DNA from: Ottelia alismoides
Taxonomy: Eukaryota; Streptophyta; Magnoliopsida; Alismatales; Hydrocharitaceae
Direction of reading: 5' to 3'
NCBI GenBank assembly: GCA_037367405.1
Contig: JAZKJV010000389.1
Location: 2,232,001 to 2,296,000, forward strand
Length of the DNA stretch: 64,000 nucleotides
Below, piece by piece: positions 47,818 to 60,087 of the stretch; positions within the stretch are counted from its first letter, which is position 1; each line of letters begins with the position of its first letter. Position numbers and translations under genes: made by a program. The notes beneath the pieces were generated by a model. The model was not told where the DNA came from and searched no databases. It saw only the letters and a program-made list of their open reading frames with translations.

Positions 47818-50099
47818 GAGGTCGAGATCTAATTTTCATCTATGATCCATTTTTTATTGCTTCTTCACCCCAAGATCTACTTAAGGAGGTCACTTGAGGT
47901 GACCGCTACGTCGTCCCTCGATTAGCAGCTTGTGGGGAGATGTCAACTGAGAGATCTAGATCGTCGTTGGACCTCCTCTGGTGAACTGGACTTCTTCGAT
48001 TCTATGTCGTCGAATCGAGGCTGTGACTCTTGCATTTCCTTGGTGATTTATTTTAGGCTTGATTTCTCACAATTAACATTTAGTTACAGTAATTTTCATT
48101 CGATTTTTGTTTAATTCAGTAGATATCATATAAACATGTTATCAACATGATCAAAGGTTATCCACTTGCTTTTGGCATATTTCGAATCTCGTTGTTCCGT
48201 CAGGAATGTTTTCCGCACCTTCTTACACCTTTTGATCATGAGATCCATCATGGATCTAAGTTTTTTTATCTCAATCCAACCACCTCATGGGGATCGACCC
48301 ACGGCATTCCATTTACCTTTGTTTTTGCATAATAAATGTGGCCAAAGCTCCGTCTCCAAGCTAGAATTAAATTGCATGTGGTAGAATTTTATTTGAGGCT
48401 TGAATCGATAGGACTAAGATCTTCTTTTCTTCTCAGATCAACGTGAAAGGACATTATGTTCCTCATGAATCCTTCAGGTGTCAAATCGGAGGTGAATTTG
48501 AGGAGATCAAGCCGTTCGACTTCAACAACGACTACCTTCGTGCCAGTTCTTCCAGGGGTCTTCATAGACATATGATCAAGATCATCTGCCCCATATCCTA
48601 TCACAGCCATTGCATCATGCCCAAAAGCTAACCATCAGATCTGATCTCCATCATCGAATCATAGTCGTCCAATCCTCAAGTGTCAATCACGCTCGGTGAT
48701 TTTACAGTCCTTACCCTGCATTTTATTTTTATTGTAAATAAGTCCTTAATGAACATGTGTCTACTTGAGATTGATTGAATAATTGCCTATATGTCATTAT
48801 TTGTTTTGAGATTCGCACTTTAGTCTTGTTAATTGGAACTCACGTGTGTTAACACATAGTTTTTGGGTTATTTGTAATACAAGCCCTTTATGTTTGGTGT
48901 TGTTGTTTGCTCCTGGTAGTAGAAATAACTACATCAAGGTCCCTCAAACCTGGATTATTGAGCTAAAATGCGTGAATCATTGGTGTTTTTGCACATTGAC
49001 CTTGCAAGTTTTATATTTGTTATTAGTTTAGTCCAGAAACATTTAATAATTGCATAAATAGATTAGTTGTTTTATCTTTAACTATTTGTAATAAATAGAT
49101 AAATAACTCTAAAAATCCCTAAAAAATATATTAACTTTATGTTTGTTTGATTTATCATTAATAATTTTTGTTTGCAAAATTTCTTTATTTTGTTACTTTT
49201 AAAAATTCAATAACTTCTAAAATTTGCTATGTGTGGCTTTAAATATTCATATAAATTTGAAAAATGTTTTACATTTTTGGAAAAAATATTGGAGTTTTCC
49301 TTTACATTGTTTGTCATATGTAAAAACTTTGTTTGGAAATTCATTCAGAAAACCTTAAAATTGATAAATATATTAAACCTCTAAAAATTCAAATAAATCA
49401 TTAAAATTGAAAATTACATATACATACTTGTTTTAAAGCTCGAAAAATTCTCCTACGTGTTGACTTTATTTGCAGTATTTTTTTGTTTTATAATTGAAAA
49501 ACCTAAAAATAGCCGCTTAAAACTATTTTGTGTTCTATTCATTATTTTTTCCATTTTAAAATTCCTAAAAAATTCTTAAACTTTCACAAAAATCATATAA
49601 ATTAATACAAAATTGCATAAAACAAAAATTATTTTTATTTTTGATTTTTTGACTATTTTTACTATTTTTTATAATCTAAAAAAAGCCTTTGGTTCTTTTA
49701 TTTTTTCTTCATTTATTTTCTCTTAAAATTAAAAAGATAAAAATTTTCAAAATTTAAAATCATTAAAAATTAAAAATCGGAAAATATGAAAATTCTATAA
49801 AAATAAAAAAATCAATGAAAAAATAAAAAGGATCTAAAAGTCAATAATAATAACAAAAAGAGAAAAAGAAAAGAAAAGGAATCCTTTATTAATTAGCAAT
49901 TATTAAATAACCCTCGAGTAATGGTGTTTCCCTATGTTAAATCATGCATAGCTATATATGTAAAATAATAGCACTAGCATTATGTTTTATTTTCGCTAGA
50001 TAAACAATTTTTATTTAAGACGGTTTTGTGTTACCATGACACCGCACTTGTGATATATCCATCTCATTTGTCTATTTCTTCACTAAAAATTTAAACCCT

Positions 50100-50880
50100 T
50101 GAAAATTTCTTTTTAGTAGATGCCTCTTAAGAGATAAATAATATGAGGGGCAGCATGAGGATCCTTTCCAAATGATACTAGCTAGATTGGCATCATCTGA
50201 GCAATAGAATGCTCTATTTAGAGCTCAGATTGGTTAGATGAATGTGGGAGTTGATGTACCTATGGATGCAATGTACAATACTGAATAGTTTAGATTATAA
50301 AATTACTTAAGTCTCGTCCAGCCGGAAGTTGAATACGAATTAATGTTGTAGTTTTTGAACTTGTTGCTTCACTTCAATGGTAATGCACACGAGAAGCCAT
50401 ACACAGTCCTAAGATACTTTGAGCTAGCGGGTGATAACCTTAGGCATCATAAGGTTAGCCAAGATTATATTAGTCTCAAAAATCTACCAATTGCTTTGGG
50501 GTATAAGGTAGACTACTAGTTGAAGAGCTTAGGCGTAGTGGTGACCACTTACAACCAGCTTAAGGATCTATTTCTAAAGAAGTTCCATCCATTAAGTAGA
50601 ACTAATTAGATAAGGATGTGCATCATGAGTTTTTCCCATGTGCACAATGATCCATTCTGTGATACTTGGGAAAGATTTAAGGACATACTACAGAAGTGTC
50701 TATGTCATGGTATGGAGGATACCATTCTAGTCCAATATATTTATAATTGTCTCAACCTTGAGGTGCAGGGTTTAGTGAATGCTTCCTGTGGAGGAAGGTA
50801 CACTTCATAGAGTTGATACTATCTGGAAGGTATTCGAGAAGATGTCTAAGACTTTCTATTAACAGACAATTAGTAGGGTA
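50100..50880 (+). pseudogene. Element D gag pseudogene
   Basis: Capsid blocks in order: LLHFNGNAHEKPYTVLRYFE (about 50360-50425), VTTYNQLKDLFLKKFHPLSR (about 50540-50600), then ORF 50616-50810 with CDTWERFKDILQKCLCHGME and a LVNASCGG block near 50770. This is the same order as the Athila-like gag of E. Stops include TAG after VDY (about 50516) and TN (about 50608). The N-terminus and leader are almost absent, so the 5' end of D, including its own 5' LTR, is lost. Confidence 0.8.
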
Positions 50881-52434
50881 TGCGTAGAGTCCCCCTTTTT
50901 ACTCCAATCCGAGGTAAGGGGAAAGAAGGGTGTAGTTGATCTTGTTAAGGACTTGATTCCTAACATCGGAATCATTGCAGACAAGCTGACACTAGTTGAC
51001 CGAATCACAAAAGGATGATTGAGCTAGAAAGTCTATCCAAGATTCAAAGCAGATGACGGAGTTGGTTGAGAAGGTATCCATAATGAAGATACTTACCACA
51101 ACTACATTTGTTGCTCTCATTTACCAAGTACACCATGTATAGGAGCAGCTGAAGTCAGGGCCACCCCAGCCTTGGATAGAGGACCACTAGTTTGCCTAAT
51201 CTTGCTAGCCACAACCACTGTCAGTAGAGCCAGCTACGGAGGAGGCTCCTCCAGTGTGGGAGGTTAACGGTGTATGGTATACACAGGAACCTATCAGGTA
51301 GGGAAGTACGGGGGACCGCCCATATTACCAAATCCCCCAACATTCTATAACACCACTTTTACCATCGACACCTCTTCCTATATAGCTGAGCCATGTAGAA
51401 TACCACCCCCAACAACAACAGAAATACATGCATCAACCAACATGCTTGTAGGGCCCTCACTACCAGCATCACCCACAACATCAGCAACATTATCAAGGCC
51501 ATCATTGTTAGTCTTCATGTTATTCTTCATCCCATCAGCAGTCCTCATCATCATGACGTACAGACTTCCCATGATAGGTTCTCGAGGAGCTTCATTCATA
51601 CATGAACAAAATACATGACATGTATGTTGACATCAACCGCCTTTCCCATTTCGAAGACAAATAGTATTCACCTTCGACCTCCATTCTGCCTAGGTTTAGG
51701 TTGACCCCAATAGACTAAACAAGATACAGTAGCAACAACAGTTTGGTCATGTATATAACTTAGATTCACTTCGATCGGAGCATGAGATTCTTTTATGTCA
51801 TAATGTTAATCATATGTCATTCAGGAGAAGAAGTACCATGGTCGTACCTGACCGGGCAAGGGACATGGAGATGGTCACCTATGAGGCTCTACCTAAGGAG
51901 ACTTCAAAGGATGAGAAGGAGAGGCATCAATTGCAGCAACCCCTTTAGCAAAAGACGAGGATATCTTTTCAGGGTGGAGATAGGATGAAGAGGAAAAGAG
52001 CACAACAACAGCATAGAGATATTTCTGAGTCAAAGGAGGACCTTGTACCTTCGGTTCAAGATGATATACCGACAACAGATATCCGTCAACATGTGGTAAA
52101 AAACCTAGTACTAAATTCAACGGTGCATTTAAAATATTCATGTATGAAGAACTCTATATCTATGAATGCAAAGAAAGATGTTTCAGTGTATGATTCAAAT
52201 TCATCATCTTATGTTTCATTTTCTTCAATCCCTTTCTGTCGTGCTCAAATGTCTAGACAGCACATCACTAAGAAGATTCATAAAGATGGCCCCGAAATGG
52301 TACAATTTTATAGGGACAACCTTATAGTTAAGGTATTGTTTGATGAGTATGTGTCTATCCATCTTGCATTTTAGAAGTACCTTAAGGTGTGATGCACACC
52401 TACTAAGGTTAGCTAGAAGAAACCATGCAATTAT
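50881..52434 (+). pseudogene. Element D gag C-terminal/linker region
   Basis: Low-complexity, Pro/Thr/His-rich frames (for example 51274-51618) followed by a 129-codon open frame at 51985-52374, which is basic at the start (MKRKRAQQQH) and Ser-rich later. It fills the place between gag and protease, as 18501-20060 does in B, but the two share no obvious motif. Product unknown. Confidence 0.45.
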
Positions 52435-52895
52435 GTGACTCACATCTTATTAGTAGCCACTATTTATTACCTCAAGAATAATAAATTACCAAGGAAGAAG
52501 AGAGAAATGTGTGCACATTTCGTGGTGAGTCATATCGATGACATTGCGTTTACACATACTCTCTTAGATAAAGGATCTTCTATTAACCTTCTACCCTTAG
52601 CTTTATATGAGAAATTGGAGTTAGGACCACTTTGCAAGAGCATTACTCCAATTTGCTACAAGTCGATGAAAGACCTATGAATGAAGTGAAGAATGTGGTT
52701 ATCTTGATTGAGGGACAATACTGCAAGGTGAACTTTACAGTCCTTGATATAGAAATCCCCAATCATTGGAGAGAGTATCAAATCATTCTTGGGTGGCCAT
52801 TTCTTTGGATCATCAATGCCTTATTTGACCATTTGATGAGAAGTATGAAGTTTCCTTCTCCAGGTAGAGATGTGGAACTTGAGATGAAAAAATAA
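52435..52895 (+). pseudogene. Element D protease pseudogene
   Basis: Frame 52435-52680 contains KREMCAHFVVSHIDDIAFTH and the active-site block LLDKGSSINLLPLALYEKL (Asp codon 52567-52569). After a frame change, 52632-52895 gives VVILIEGQYCKVNFTVLDI and IILGWPFLWIINALF, the I-L-G-(R/W)-P-F-L block of retropepsins. The active-site triplet is Asp-Lys-Gly as in element B. Confidence 0.82.
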
Positions 52896-53219
52896 AGTGG
52901 TAGAGGCCTAACTCCGAGACAAGAACGGATTATTCTTCTTCAGAGGTGGATTGTAAGTGATTAGCACAGAGGGGATATGGAGACAGACCCCAGTAGGATT
53001 GAGCGAGACCCTTTCATCAGTAGGACTCAGCGATCCCTTTGTATTTGTTTGTTCTTTCTTCCTTGGAAAAGTCGAGGGACTAAGATGATGAGATGGGTGC
53101 AGATTTGGCTGTATTACCATCATTCTTGGGTGACCCGACTCCATACACAGTAAAGTTGGTGGAAAGCATAGTACAGTTAGACCTACCTTCGTGCAGCACG
53201 GGATCAAATTTAGATATGG

Positions 53220-54090
53220 CTCAACCCAAGTTGATCTAGGATACAATATTACTAGAGATGAAGCCGCTAGCACCTATACTCATGTATGCCTTTCTTGATG
53301 GACCCAAAGATAGATTCTATTTCATCATTAGATCTAAGCTGACTGTAGAACATGAGTCTAGGCTTATAGATGTTTTGGAGAAGAATCGGAAGGCTATAGG
53401 TTGGACTATGTTGGATCTCGTGGGGATTAACCTTGCCTCTATTCTCACCATAAGTTTTGTTGAGGAGAATGTGATACCTTCCCATGAGTTTCGGAGGAGA
53501 CTAAACACTAATCTACGGGAAGTAGTGAAGAAAGAGATTGAGAAATGGTGGGGAGCATGCTTCATATACCCCATTTCATACTCCAAGTGGGTGGCCCCAC
53601 TTCATGTTATCCGGAAAATATGGGGAGGAGATCACGATATAAGTACCCACATCGTGGCATGTTTGTGTAGACTACAGATGTTTGAATGTCATGACCAATA
53701 AATATCACTTTTACCTGCCTTTTGCAATGCCCCGGGCACATTTCAATGGTGCATGATTATCGTATTTGACGAGATGGTTGGAGATTTCCATGAGGTATTC
53801 ATGGATGACTTCTCGGTCCATGTTGATTCAATTGATTCATGTTTAGTGCACTTGGACCGAGTTCTTCAAAGGAATAGGGAGGTTAGTCTGGTACTCTCCT
53901 GAGAGAAGAGCTATTTCATTGTTACGGAGGATATTGTGTTGGGGCACGTCATCTCCCAAAAAGGAATGGAGGTTGACCCTACCAAGATGGATGTGATCAA
54001 GAAACTTGATCCACCCTCCAACATTAAGTCAGTGGGATCATTTTTAAGGTATGTTGGATTCTATAAAAGATTATTTAGGATTTTTCAATG
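53220..54090 (+). pseudogene. Element D reverse transcriptase pseudogene
   Basis: Preceded by EMKPLAPILMYAFLDG (about 53245-53300). ORF 53258-53701 gives LIDVLEKNRKAIGWTMLDLV, EVVKKEIEKWWGACFIYPIS and KWVAPLHV. Downstream, FCNAPGTFQ and the active site EVFMDDFSVHVDS (MDD codons 53801-53809) are intact. About 60 codons between the FYLP block and FCNAPGTFQ, including the LDGYSGYNQ region seen in B, are deleted near 53715. GHVISQKGMEVDPTKMDVIK follows (about 53941). Confidence 0.87.
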
Positions 54091-54560
54091 ATTGCTTGGT
54101 CACTGACTGAGCTCTCAGGAAAAGATATCGAGTTCATTGTAGATGACAAGTGTCTTGTGGCATTTAAGCTTTTAAATAGAAAGATTTATGATTAGTTGAT
54201 CTTACAAGCTCCTGATTGGTCTCTTCCCTTTGAGATCATAACTAACGTGTCGAACTTTGCTATAGGAGTTGTGTTAGGTTAGAGGAGAGAAGGGATTCGT
54301 TTGTGATTCACTACACGAGTAAAGTTTTGGTTTAAGAACAAAAGAAGTATATAGTAATCGAAAAGGAGACGCTCACAGTGTTTGGGCCCTCGAGAAATTC
54401 AAATCTTATGTTTTGAGCTCTAAGGTGACAATATTCACTGATCATACAACGATAAGGTACTTAATGAAAAAGAAGGATATGAAGACTCATCTGTGTTTTG
54501 TATCCATTGAGCAAAGATGGGTTGCAATCTCCGTCATCCTTCGATTCCAAAGCTCAGTCC
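54091..54560 (+). pseudogene. Element D RNase H pseudogene
   Basis: LQAPDWSLPFEIITNVSNFA (about 54207-54266), then GVVLG-stop-RRE, where TAG replaces an expected Gln codon (about 54281). A DHTTIRYLMKKKDMK-like block (about 54440-54485) is frame-shifted. The end of the domain merges into a scrambled stretch before integrase. Confidence 0.72.
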
Positions 54561-55740
54561 GGTAGAGCGTAGACGAGGTAAAAGAGCGAGTCTCTAAGAA
54601 GGTTCCTCATGGTTGGACTAGGAGAAGTATTGACCGGTTGAAGTTGGATTCGAGGAGATTCCACTAGGAGGATTCGTTCCTTTTCTTTGAAGGATTGTAT
54701 TGTGTCTGGAGAAAGTGTATTCCTTATGAGGAATACTAGAGTATCATCATGTATTGACATTCTCTCGACGATGGAGGACACCACACGGGAAGGAGAACCA
54801 CACACAAGGTAATCTAATGTGGATTGTTAGAGATGCCATTGACTTTGTACAATCGTGGAGGTACAGTCGGACACATATATGAGATGCCCATGCACTTGAT
54901 GACTTTCTGTGATGTTTTTTATGCATGGGATATATATTTTATGGGTCCCATTCCCAAAAGCCAAGGACATGAGTACATCTTGTTAGCGGTTGATTACTTG
55001 TCAAGGTGGGTGGAGGCTATCCCAACCTGAGCTGCAAATAGCAAGAATGTCTCTAAGTTTGTGAATGACCATATCATTTATACGTTCAGGGTTCCTAAAG
55101 TTTTGATTTCAGATGAGGGTAGCCACCTTGTGAAGCGTGAAATAAAAAATCTAGTTAAGGATTACAAGTTTGTGCACAGAGTTACTAGTCCTTACCACCC
55201 ACAGTCGAACGTCATGGTAGAGGTTTCAAATAGATAGGTGTATAGTATTCTTCAGAAGCTAGTCTGTCTAGATAGGAAGAATTGGTCCCAACTATTGGAC
55301 CAAGTCTTGTGAGCCTACAAGATGGCTTGTAAGACTGCACTTGTTACTTACCTTTTAGGATGATTTATTGGAAGCCATGCCATTTTCCCATGGAGTTAAT
55401 TTACAAATCTAAATATGCAAATGGATTGAGTTGTCACCTAGGGAAATTTGTCATGACCTGAACTTGAACATGCCTGTGGAAATTCGAAACATGGCATATG
55501 ACAACAGTTTGATCTATAATGATAATGTTAAGAAGTGGCATGATCATTACATTAGGTGCAATAACTTTATCCCAGAACAAAAGGTATGGTTATTTATTGC
55601 CAAGTTGAAGATTTTCCATGGGAAAACAGAATCAGTGGAGTGGTCCCTATATAGTGAAGGAAGTGCACAACAATAGAAGTGTAGAGATAGCTGATCCAAC
55701 AGATGGTGTATGGTGTTTCTTAGTTAATAGATAGTTGTTG
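54561..55740 (+). pseudogene. Element D integrase pseudogene
   Basis: The zinc-binding part is ragged (HSLDDGGHHTGRRTTHKVI, about 54760-54815). The core ORF 54824-55030 has [20 protein letters not shown] and [19 protein letters not shown]. The first catalytic Asp of the WxxDFMGP block reads Tyr. Further on come VPKVLISDEGSHLVKREIKN (second Asp kept), VTSPYHPQSN and VEVSNR (Glu kept) with TAG next. The C-terminal part has FIPEQKVWLFIAKLKIF, WSGPYIVKEVHNNRSVEIAD and LLKHFIESKN. Confidence 0.87.
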
Positions 55741-55942
55741 AAGCATTTCATCGAATCAAAGAACAGTTAGTCCAAGTTAATATGATAGACTTCATGCTAA
55801 TCGATTGCCTTGTATATAATTCAGACTACTCGACATGAAGCCACAACATAAAGATTCAACAACTAAAAAGATTCACATATTCTTGTTCACTAACATTGAT
55901 TCCACACTTGATTTATTAATTCTTTGTAGATACTTACTCATT

Positions 55943-55977
55943 ACTTAGGATATTTAAAGCCTAAGTATAAGAGGAAC
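55943..55977 (+). other. Polypurine tract of element D with hairpin
   Basis: ACTTAGG (55943-55949) pairs with CCTAAGT (55960-55966), followed by ATAAGAGGAAC and the LTR start at 55978. It has the same layout as the hairpin/G-run modules of element B. Confidence 0.7.
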
Positions 55978-57560
55978 TAATGAATCTCCATTTCATCACC
56001 TTTATTCTATCATTTTAGCCTTAAAAATCCTAGCTAATGCATGTAAATGACAGTTTTTTGTACAAAATAACATCTATCATTTATTACATTTATTGTGTAA
56101 ATGATACTGTTTTTAATGCCAAAACAATAGAATAAAGAGAAGAAAAGAAAAAGGAATAAAATATTGAAAATAATTTATGATCCTAAACCCCGAAACCAAG
56201 TCAAGAATTGAGATTGGTCGACAAGGAATACAGTAGGGGGATATAAGGGCCAAAAATACAATAAAACCCAAATTGTTTTATTAATTATTTATTCATTTTG
56301 ACACCTATTTTATTCTTTATTATTTATTCACCAAATGAAGAAACTTTATACATAAAAGTTGTAAATAATGTAAATAAAAATATAAAATTGAGTTTGTACA
56401 AAAATAATACCCAGTGATCATTTTATACACAATAAAAAGCCAGAAACCAAACTTCACATACCCATATATTTCAAATAAAAACTCAAAATATATCAAAATC
56501 ACTCTAATTGTATATAACTTTTCACAAGCTATTTAATGGTGGTGGTTTTATATTTTTTGGAATTACTAAGTGAAAGTTAGGTTTTGGGCCCTCACTATAC
56601 ATTCTACCGATTAAAATATTAATTTTATTTATCGCTTATTATTTTTACAAATTCATATTTTTATATTTTTTTGTAAATATTATTTATAACATATGTGTAT
56701 ATTAAAACTATAATAAAACCAAAAAAAAGAGAAAATGAAAAAAAAATCTATGTGAAAACATAAATGAAATACCTATGTTATACATGTATATAAATAAAAA
56801 GGGAAACATATTCTTTCATTCTTTTGTTCTTTATATTTTTATAATATTGTAAATATTATATACATTCTATTAAAAATACAAAACCAAAATAAACTCAACA
56901 AAACACATTAAAATAAAATAATATACATAAAACATAGTTAAAATAACTATGAATATACCTATGTAATATACATATCTATTTATTTAAGTGTACAAATAAC
57001 ATCATAAAAATAAATTAAAAATATATTTATACTCACAAAAATAGTTTGTAAATATATATATAAGAAAAAAACAATAAAATAAAATATACGAAATAAAAAT
57101 AAAAATGTACAAAACATATATGAATATACCTATAAAAACACTAAGAAAAATTAAATGAAATTAAATAAAGCCAAAAAATAAATAAAATCATAATAAAATA
57201 TTACTAAAAATAATGAACATTTTTTATTTTATACTCAAAAAAAATTAAAATCATTTATTATTTTAAAATAATTATTTTATAATAAAACTACTATTTTGTC
57301 TTGTAATACGCTTACTTGGACCAATGGCAGGGCGAGGACTATTGACCTCTGGTCAACTATCCCTTCAGATGACCTAGCATGCCAAAAACGTCAACTCCCC
57401 AGTTTCCGCCATTTTCTCAGCTATTCCATCGATTAATCTCGAATGCGTTCTTCATACGAAATGATCATTGATCATTGTACATACACACCATGATCTCTAA
57501 TCACGTACATACGCTCAAATCTTTGTTTTTCCCGGATCAGTAAGGATGTTCAATAAGGTT

Positions 57561-57568
57561 TATAAATA
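57561..57568 (+). promoter_or_regulatory. TATA box of LTR c
   Basis: TATAAATA followed by AAATCCATTGCCTCC, same place as in LTR b. Confidence 0.6.
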
Positions 57569-58695
57569 AAATCCATTGCCTCCTTCTTCGAATTTGGTCA
57601 CCATTAAAGCCTTGCAAGCCTTGGGATAGCATCCTGGATTGTTCCTCGTGACAAGGGGATCATTTGTCGTGCTTGGTCTAGCTCCAGGAGCAAGGGGGTG
57701 CACCCACGGCCGTCGTCACCGCCGACCCTGCTCCCTAGTCATTCCAAGTATAAGAGCTGTGTCTTTTTCATTTATTTTGCTTAAATTTGATCCTAGCTAT
57801 CATTTCCAATAGTTAGTTTAGTTTCTAGGTAGTTAGGTTAGCTTAATCAAGTCATCCCGTACTTCGCCGGAGTTGAGCTCCGGCGAGCTCCTCCGTGCAT
57901 CATCAGTGCCCCTCTGACGTATTCCCCATGCCCACTTCATTCTTGACCATCCTACGATCGCCCTGCGCATTTCATTTCACCCGGATCCCAACTGGATCCG
58001 GAGATCTAGGTCTCCACCTCTGTCTCTTTTTGGAGACCTCCTCCCGCATCACTTATCGCCCATTTCACCACCAAGAAGGCTCCTGGAACCCCTATTTTCT
58101 TGCACGTAATGCTTCTGCAAGTCCAGAGCGCCAAAGGACCCCCAAGGTGTCGATTTTGCAAAGAACATGATTCCTGGGAGGCCCATTCTTCATCGACCTA
58201 GCGGAGGAGCTCAAGCGAACGCTGGAGCATTTTGTCGTCTCCAGCAGTTAGGGGACCTCGCCAGGAACATCTAGAGCCATCTTGGAGCTTCAATCATCAC
58301 CGGAGGAGGGATATATGATTGGGGGAACCTCACCCAGGCGAGTGTTCTTCCCTGTTCTAGGATCGAGCTTCCACGCCGTTGGATCAGATGCGTCGCCCCA
58401 GTTTGATCTCCACCGTTGGATGCAGCCATTCCATCACCGTTTGATCACCTTGAGTGATGTAATCTCAGCCATCCGAAGATGAAGGTCAATGGCCGATGGA
58501 TGTGGGACACGTGTATAAGTGAATAAGATCCAATCATTGGCCCACGCCTTTAATAGGGTAAATTACAAAACCTAGCCACACAATTTTTATATTTATTATT
58601 TAGTCATGTAAATAAAATGTAGAATATTAAATAAAATAGAAATTTTGTATAAAGGTCCCTGAGCTTTTTGTAATTATATTTAGGTCCAGTCCACG

Positions 58696-58725
58696 CCACC
58701 TCACGTGTCGTCTCACGTGAGGTGG
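58696..58725. promoter_or_regulatory. G-box inverted repeat in U5 of LTR c
   Basis: CCACCTCACGTG (58696-58707) and CACGTGAGGTGG (58714-58725) are perfect 12-bp arms around TCGTCT. Related pairs occur in LTR a (about 34407-34435) and LTR b (about 39675-39700). A second, weaker module follows at about 58868-58890. Confidence 0.75.
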
Positions 58726-60069
58726 CAAAATTGCACATAAGCTCCTGTTAGTTTTTGTATTTATTATTTGGTCCAATAAATTGAATTGCACATTATATAT
58801 TTTTGTGAAAATTGCTTAAAGGTCCCAGAACTTTCTTGTATTTGCATTTAGGTACCTCCGAGCGTGAGTCACGTGTTGTCCCACGTAATGGTAAATTTGC
58901 ACAGACACCCTAGCGAGTTTTGTAATTGTTAATTAGTCATTAAAATTAAATAAACGTTATATGTTTTTGATGTTTTTGCACAGAGACCCCTTTACTTTAT
59001 TTTAATGGTAAAAATGCCCCTTCTGGGACGTATTTTTATGTTATTTATCTATTTATTAAAAATAGCTAGTGTGCTCCTAAAAATAAAAAAATAATATTAG
59101 ATGCTTTATGTCATACACTTTCACATATTTTTAATTGGCATTTTTTGCTTTTTATCCATTTATTAAAAATGAAAAGGATCCAAAATAATCCCTGTCTAAT
59201 TTATAAAATACCAAAAAATATGACAAATGTTTTAGAAAAATTTTAAACAAATTATATAAAGTATAATTTAGCATTTATTGAGTCTAAAAAACAAAATCCC
59301 TAAAAAAAAAGAAAATGATAAAAATCAGAAATCTCTAAAATCCAACAAAAAATAAAAAAATTCTACAAAAATACCAAAACTATATTTTTCTATTTTATAA
59401 TTATATATATTATTATTATTATATTAAAATTGTTTTAGATAATTTTGGAACTGATTTATTATTTTTAAAACCCAAATCAATCTAGAATTATTTAATAATC
59501 CCATATTTGGAATATTTTTTGTTTTAAAAATACAAAAAATTGCAAAAAAATCCTGAAAAAGAACAAAAAATAGAAAAATATAAAAAGAAAAATATTACTT
59601 ACTATATTTTGACATGTTTTTATTAATATAATATCTATGTATACCTTATATTGTATTTATAGATATGCATGTATATATATTATATTTAAAAAGTATATAA
59701 AAAGAAAATACAAAATCAGAAAATTAAAAATCAAAGGAGAAAAGTATAAAAGCAAAAATTAGAAAAAAAATAATATATACATAAAAGCCAAAAACCCGCA
59801 AAAAGAACTATACAAATGAATGACTCGGTCATACTTTAATAATCTTAGGCTACATATTTTGCTCTTTGTGGTTCGACCTCTACATGCTTGCCTGCTATGC
59901 ATTTTATGGTAGAGAAAATAAATTTATATTTCACATTTTTGCCATGAATTGAATTATTTCTATTGTGGGTTAATTGCTGAATAACTGAGATTTATTGAGC
60001 AGTCAATACATCGACTAATCATCCGCCTTCTGGATTAATACGACCCTCAACAAAATCGTAGTTATCAGA

Positions 60070-60087
60070 TGAAGTCGTTGTCAGGGA
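60070..60087 (+). other. Primer-binding site of element E (tRNA-Asp type, eroded)
   Basis: TGAAGTCGTTGTCAGGGA against TGGCGCCGTTGCCGGGGA: the five mismatches are all transitions or a C-to-A, consistent with methylation decay. Two bases (GA) separate it from the LTR. Confidence 0.65.

Larger units (their letters stand above)
45620..49900 (+). mobile_element. LTR d: 3' LTR of element B (3' border uncertain)
   Basis: Starts TGATGAATCACC after a PPT. Its first 330 bp closely parallel the U3 of A's 5' LTR, with shared words TTTTAGCTTAAAATCCC, GTCAAGACTTGACC and GACAAGGAATAAAGTA, so A, B and d belong to one subfamily, distinct from a, b and c. A TATA box lies at 47810-47817. Unlike A's LTR it contains a large inverted duplication (46143-47769) upstream of TATA. 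U5 continues through 48700-49000 into an AT-rich tail. I could not see a clean CA/PBS end before the gag of element D. Confidence 0.7.
55978..60067 (+). mobile_element. LTR c: 3' LTR of D and 5' LTR of E, about 4.1 kb
   Basis: Starts TAATGAATCTCC (one change from TGATGAATC), ends GTTATCA. The left neighbour is a PPT and the right neighbour a PBS, so it serves two elements. Close relative of LTRs a and b: shared U3 head, a TTGACCTCTGGTCAACTAT box (about 57340), a TATA box (57561-57568), a GC-rich R/U5 (57600-58550), G-box modules (58640-58990), and an AT-rich tail to a GGTTCGACCTCTACATGC block (about 59870) near the end. Confidence 0.85.

Noticed and set aside
50036..50054. Possible PBS (TGACACCGCACTTGTG) for element D
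   Set aside because: It matches a tRNA-Asp PBS only over the first eight bases and resembles a leader stretch of E (about 60750), so it is more likely leader remnant.
51274..51618. 114-codon ORF as a separate gene
   Set aside because: It lies between gag and protease of D on the same strand and is Pro/Thr-rich low complexity, typical of the gag linker.
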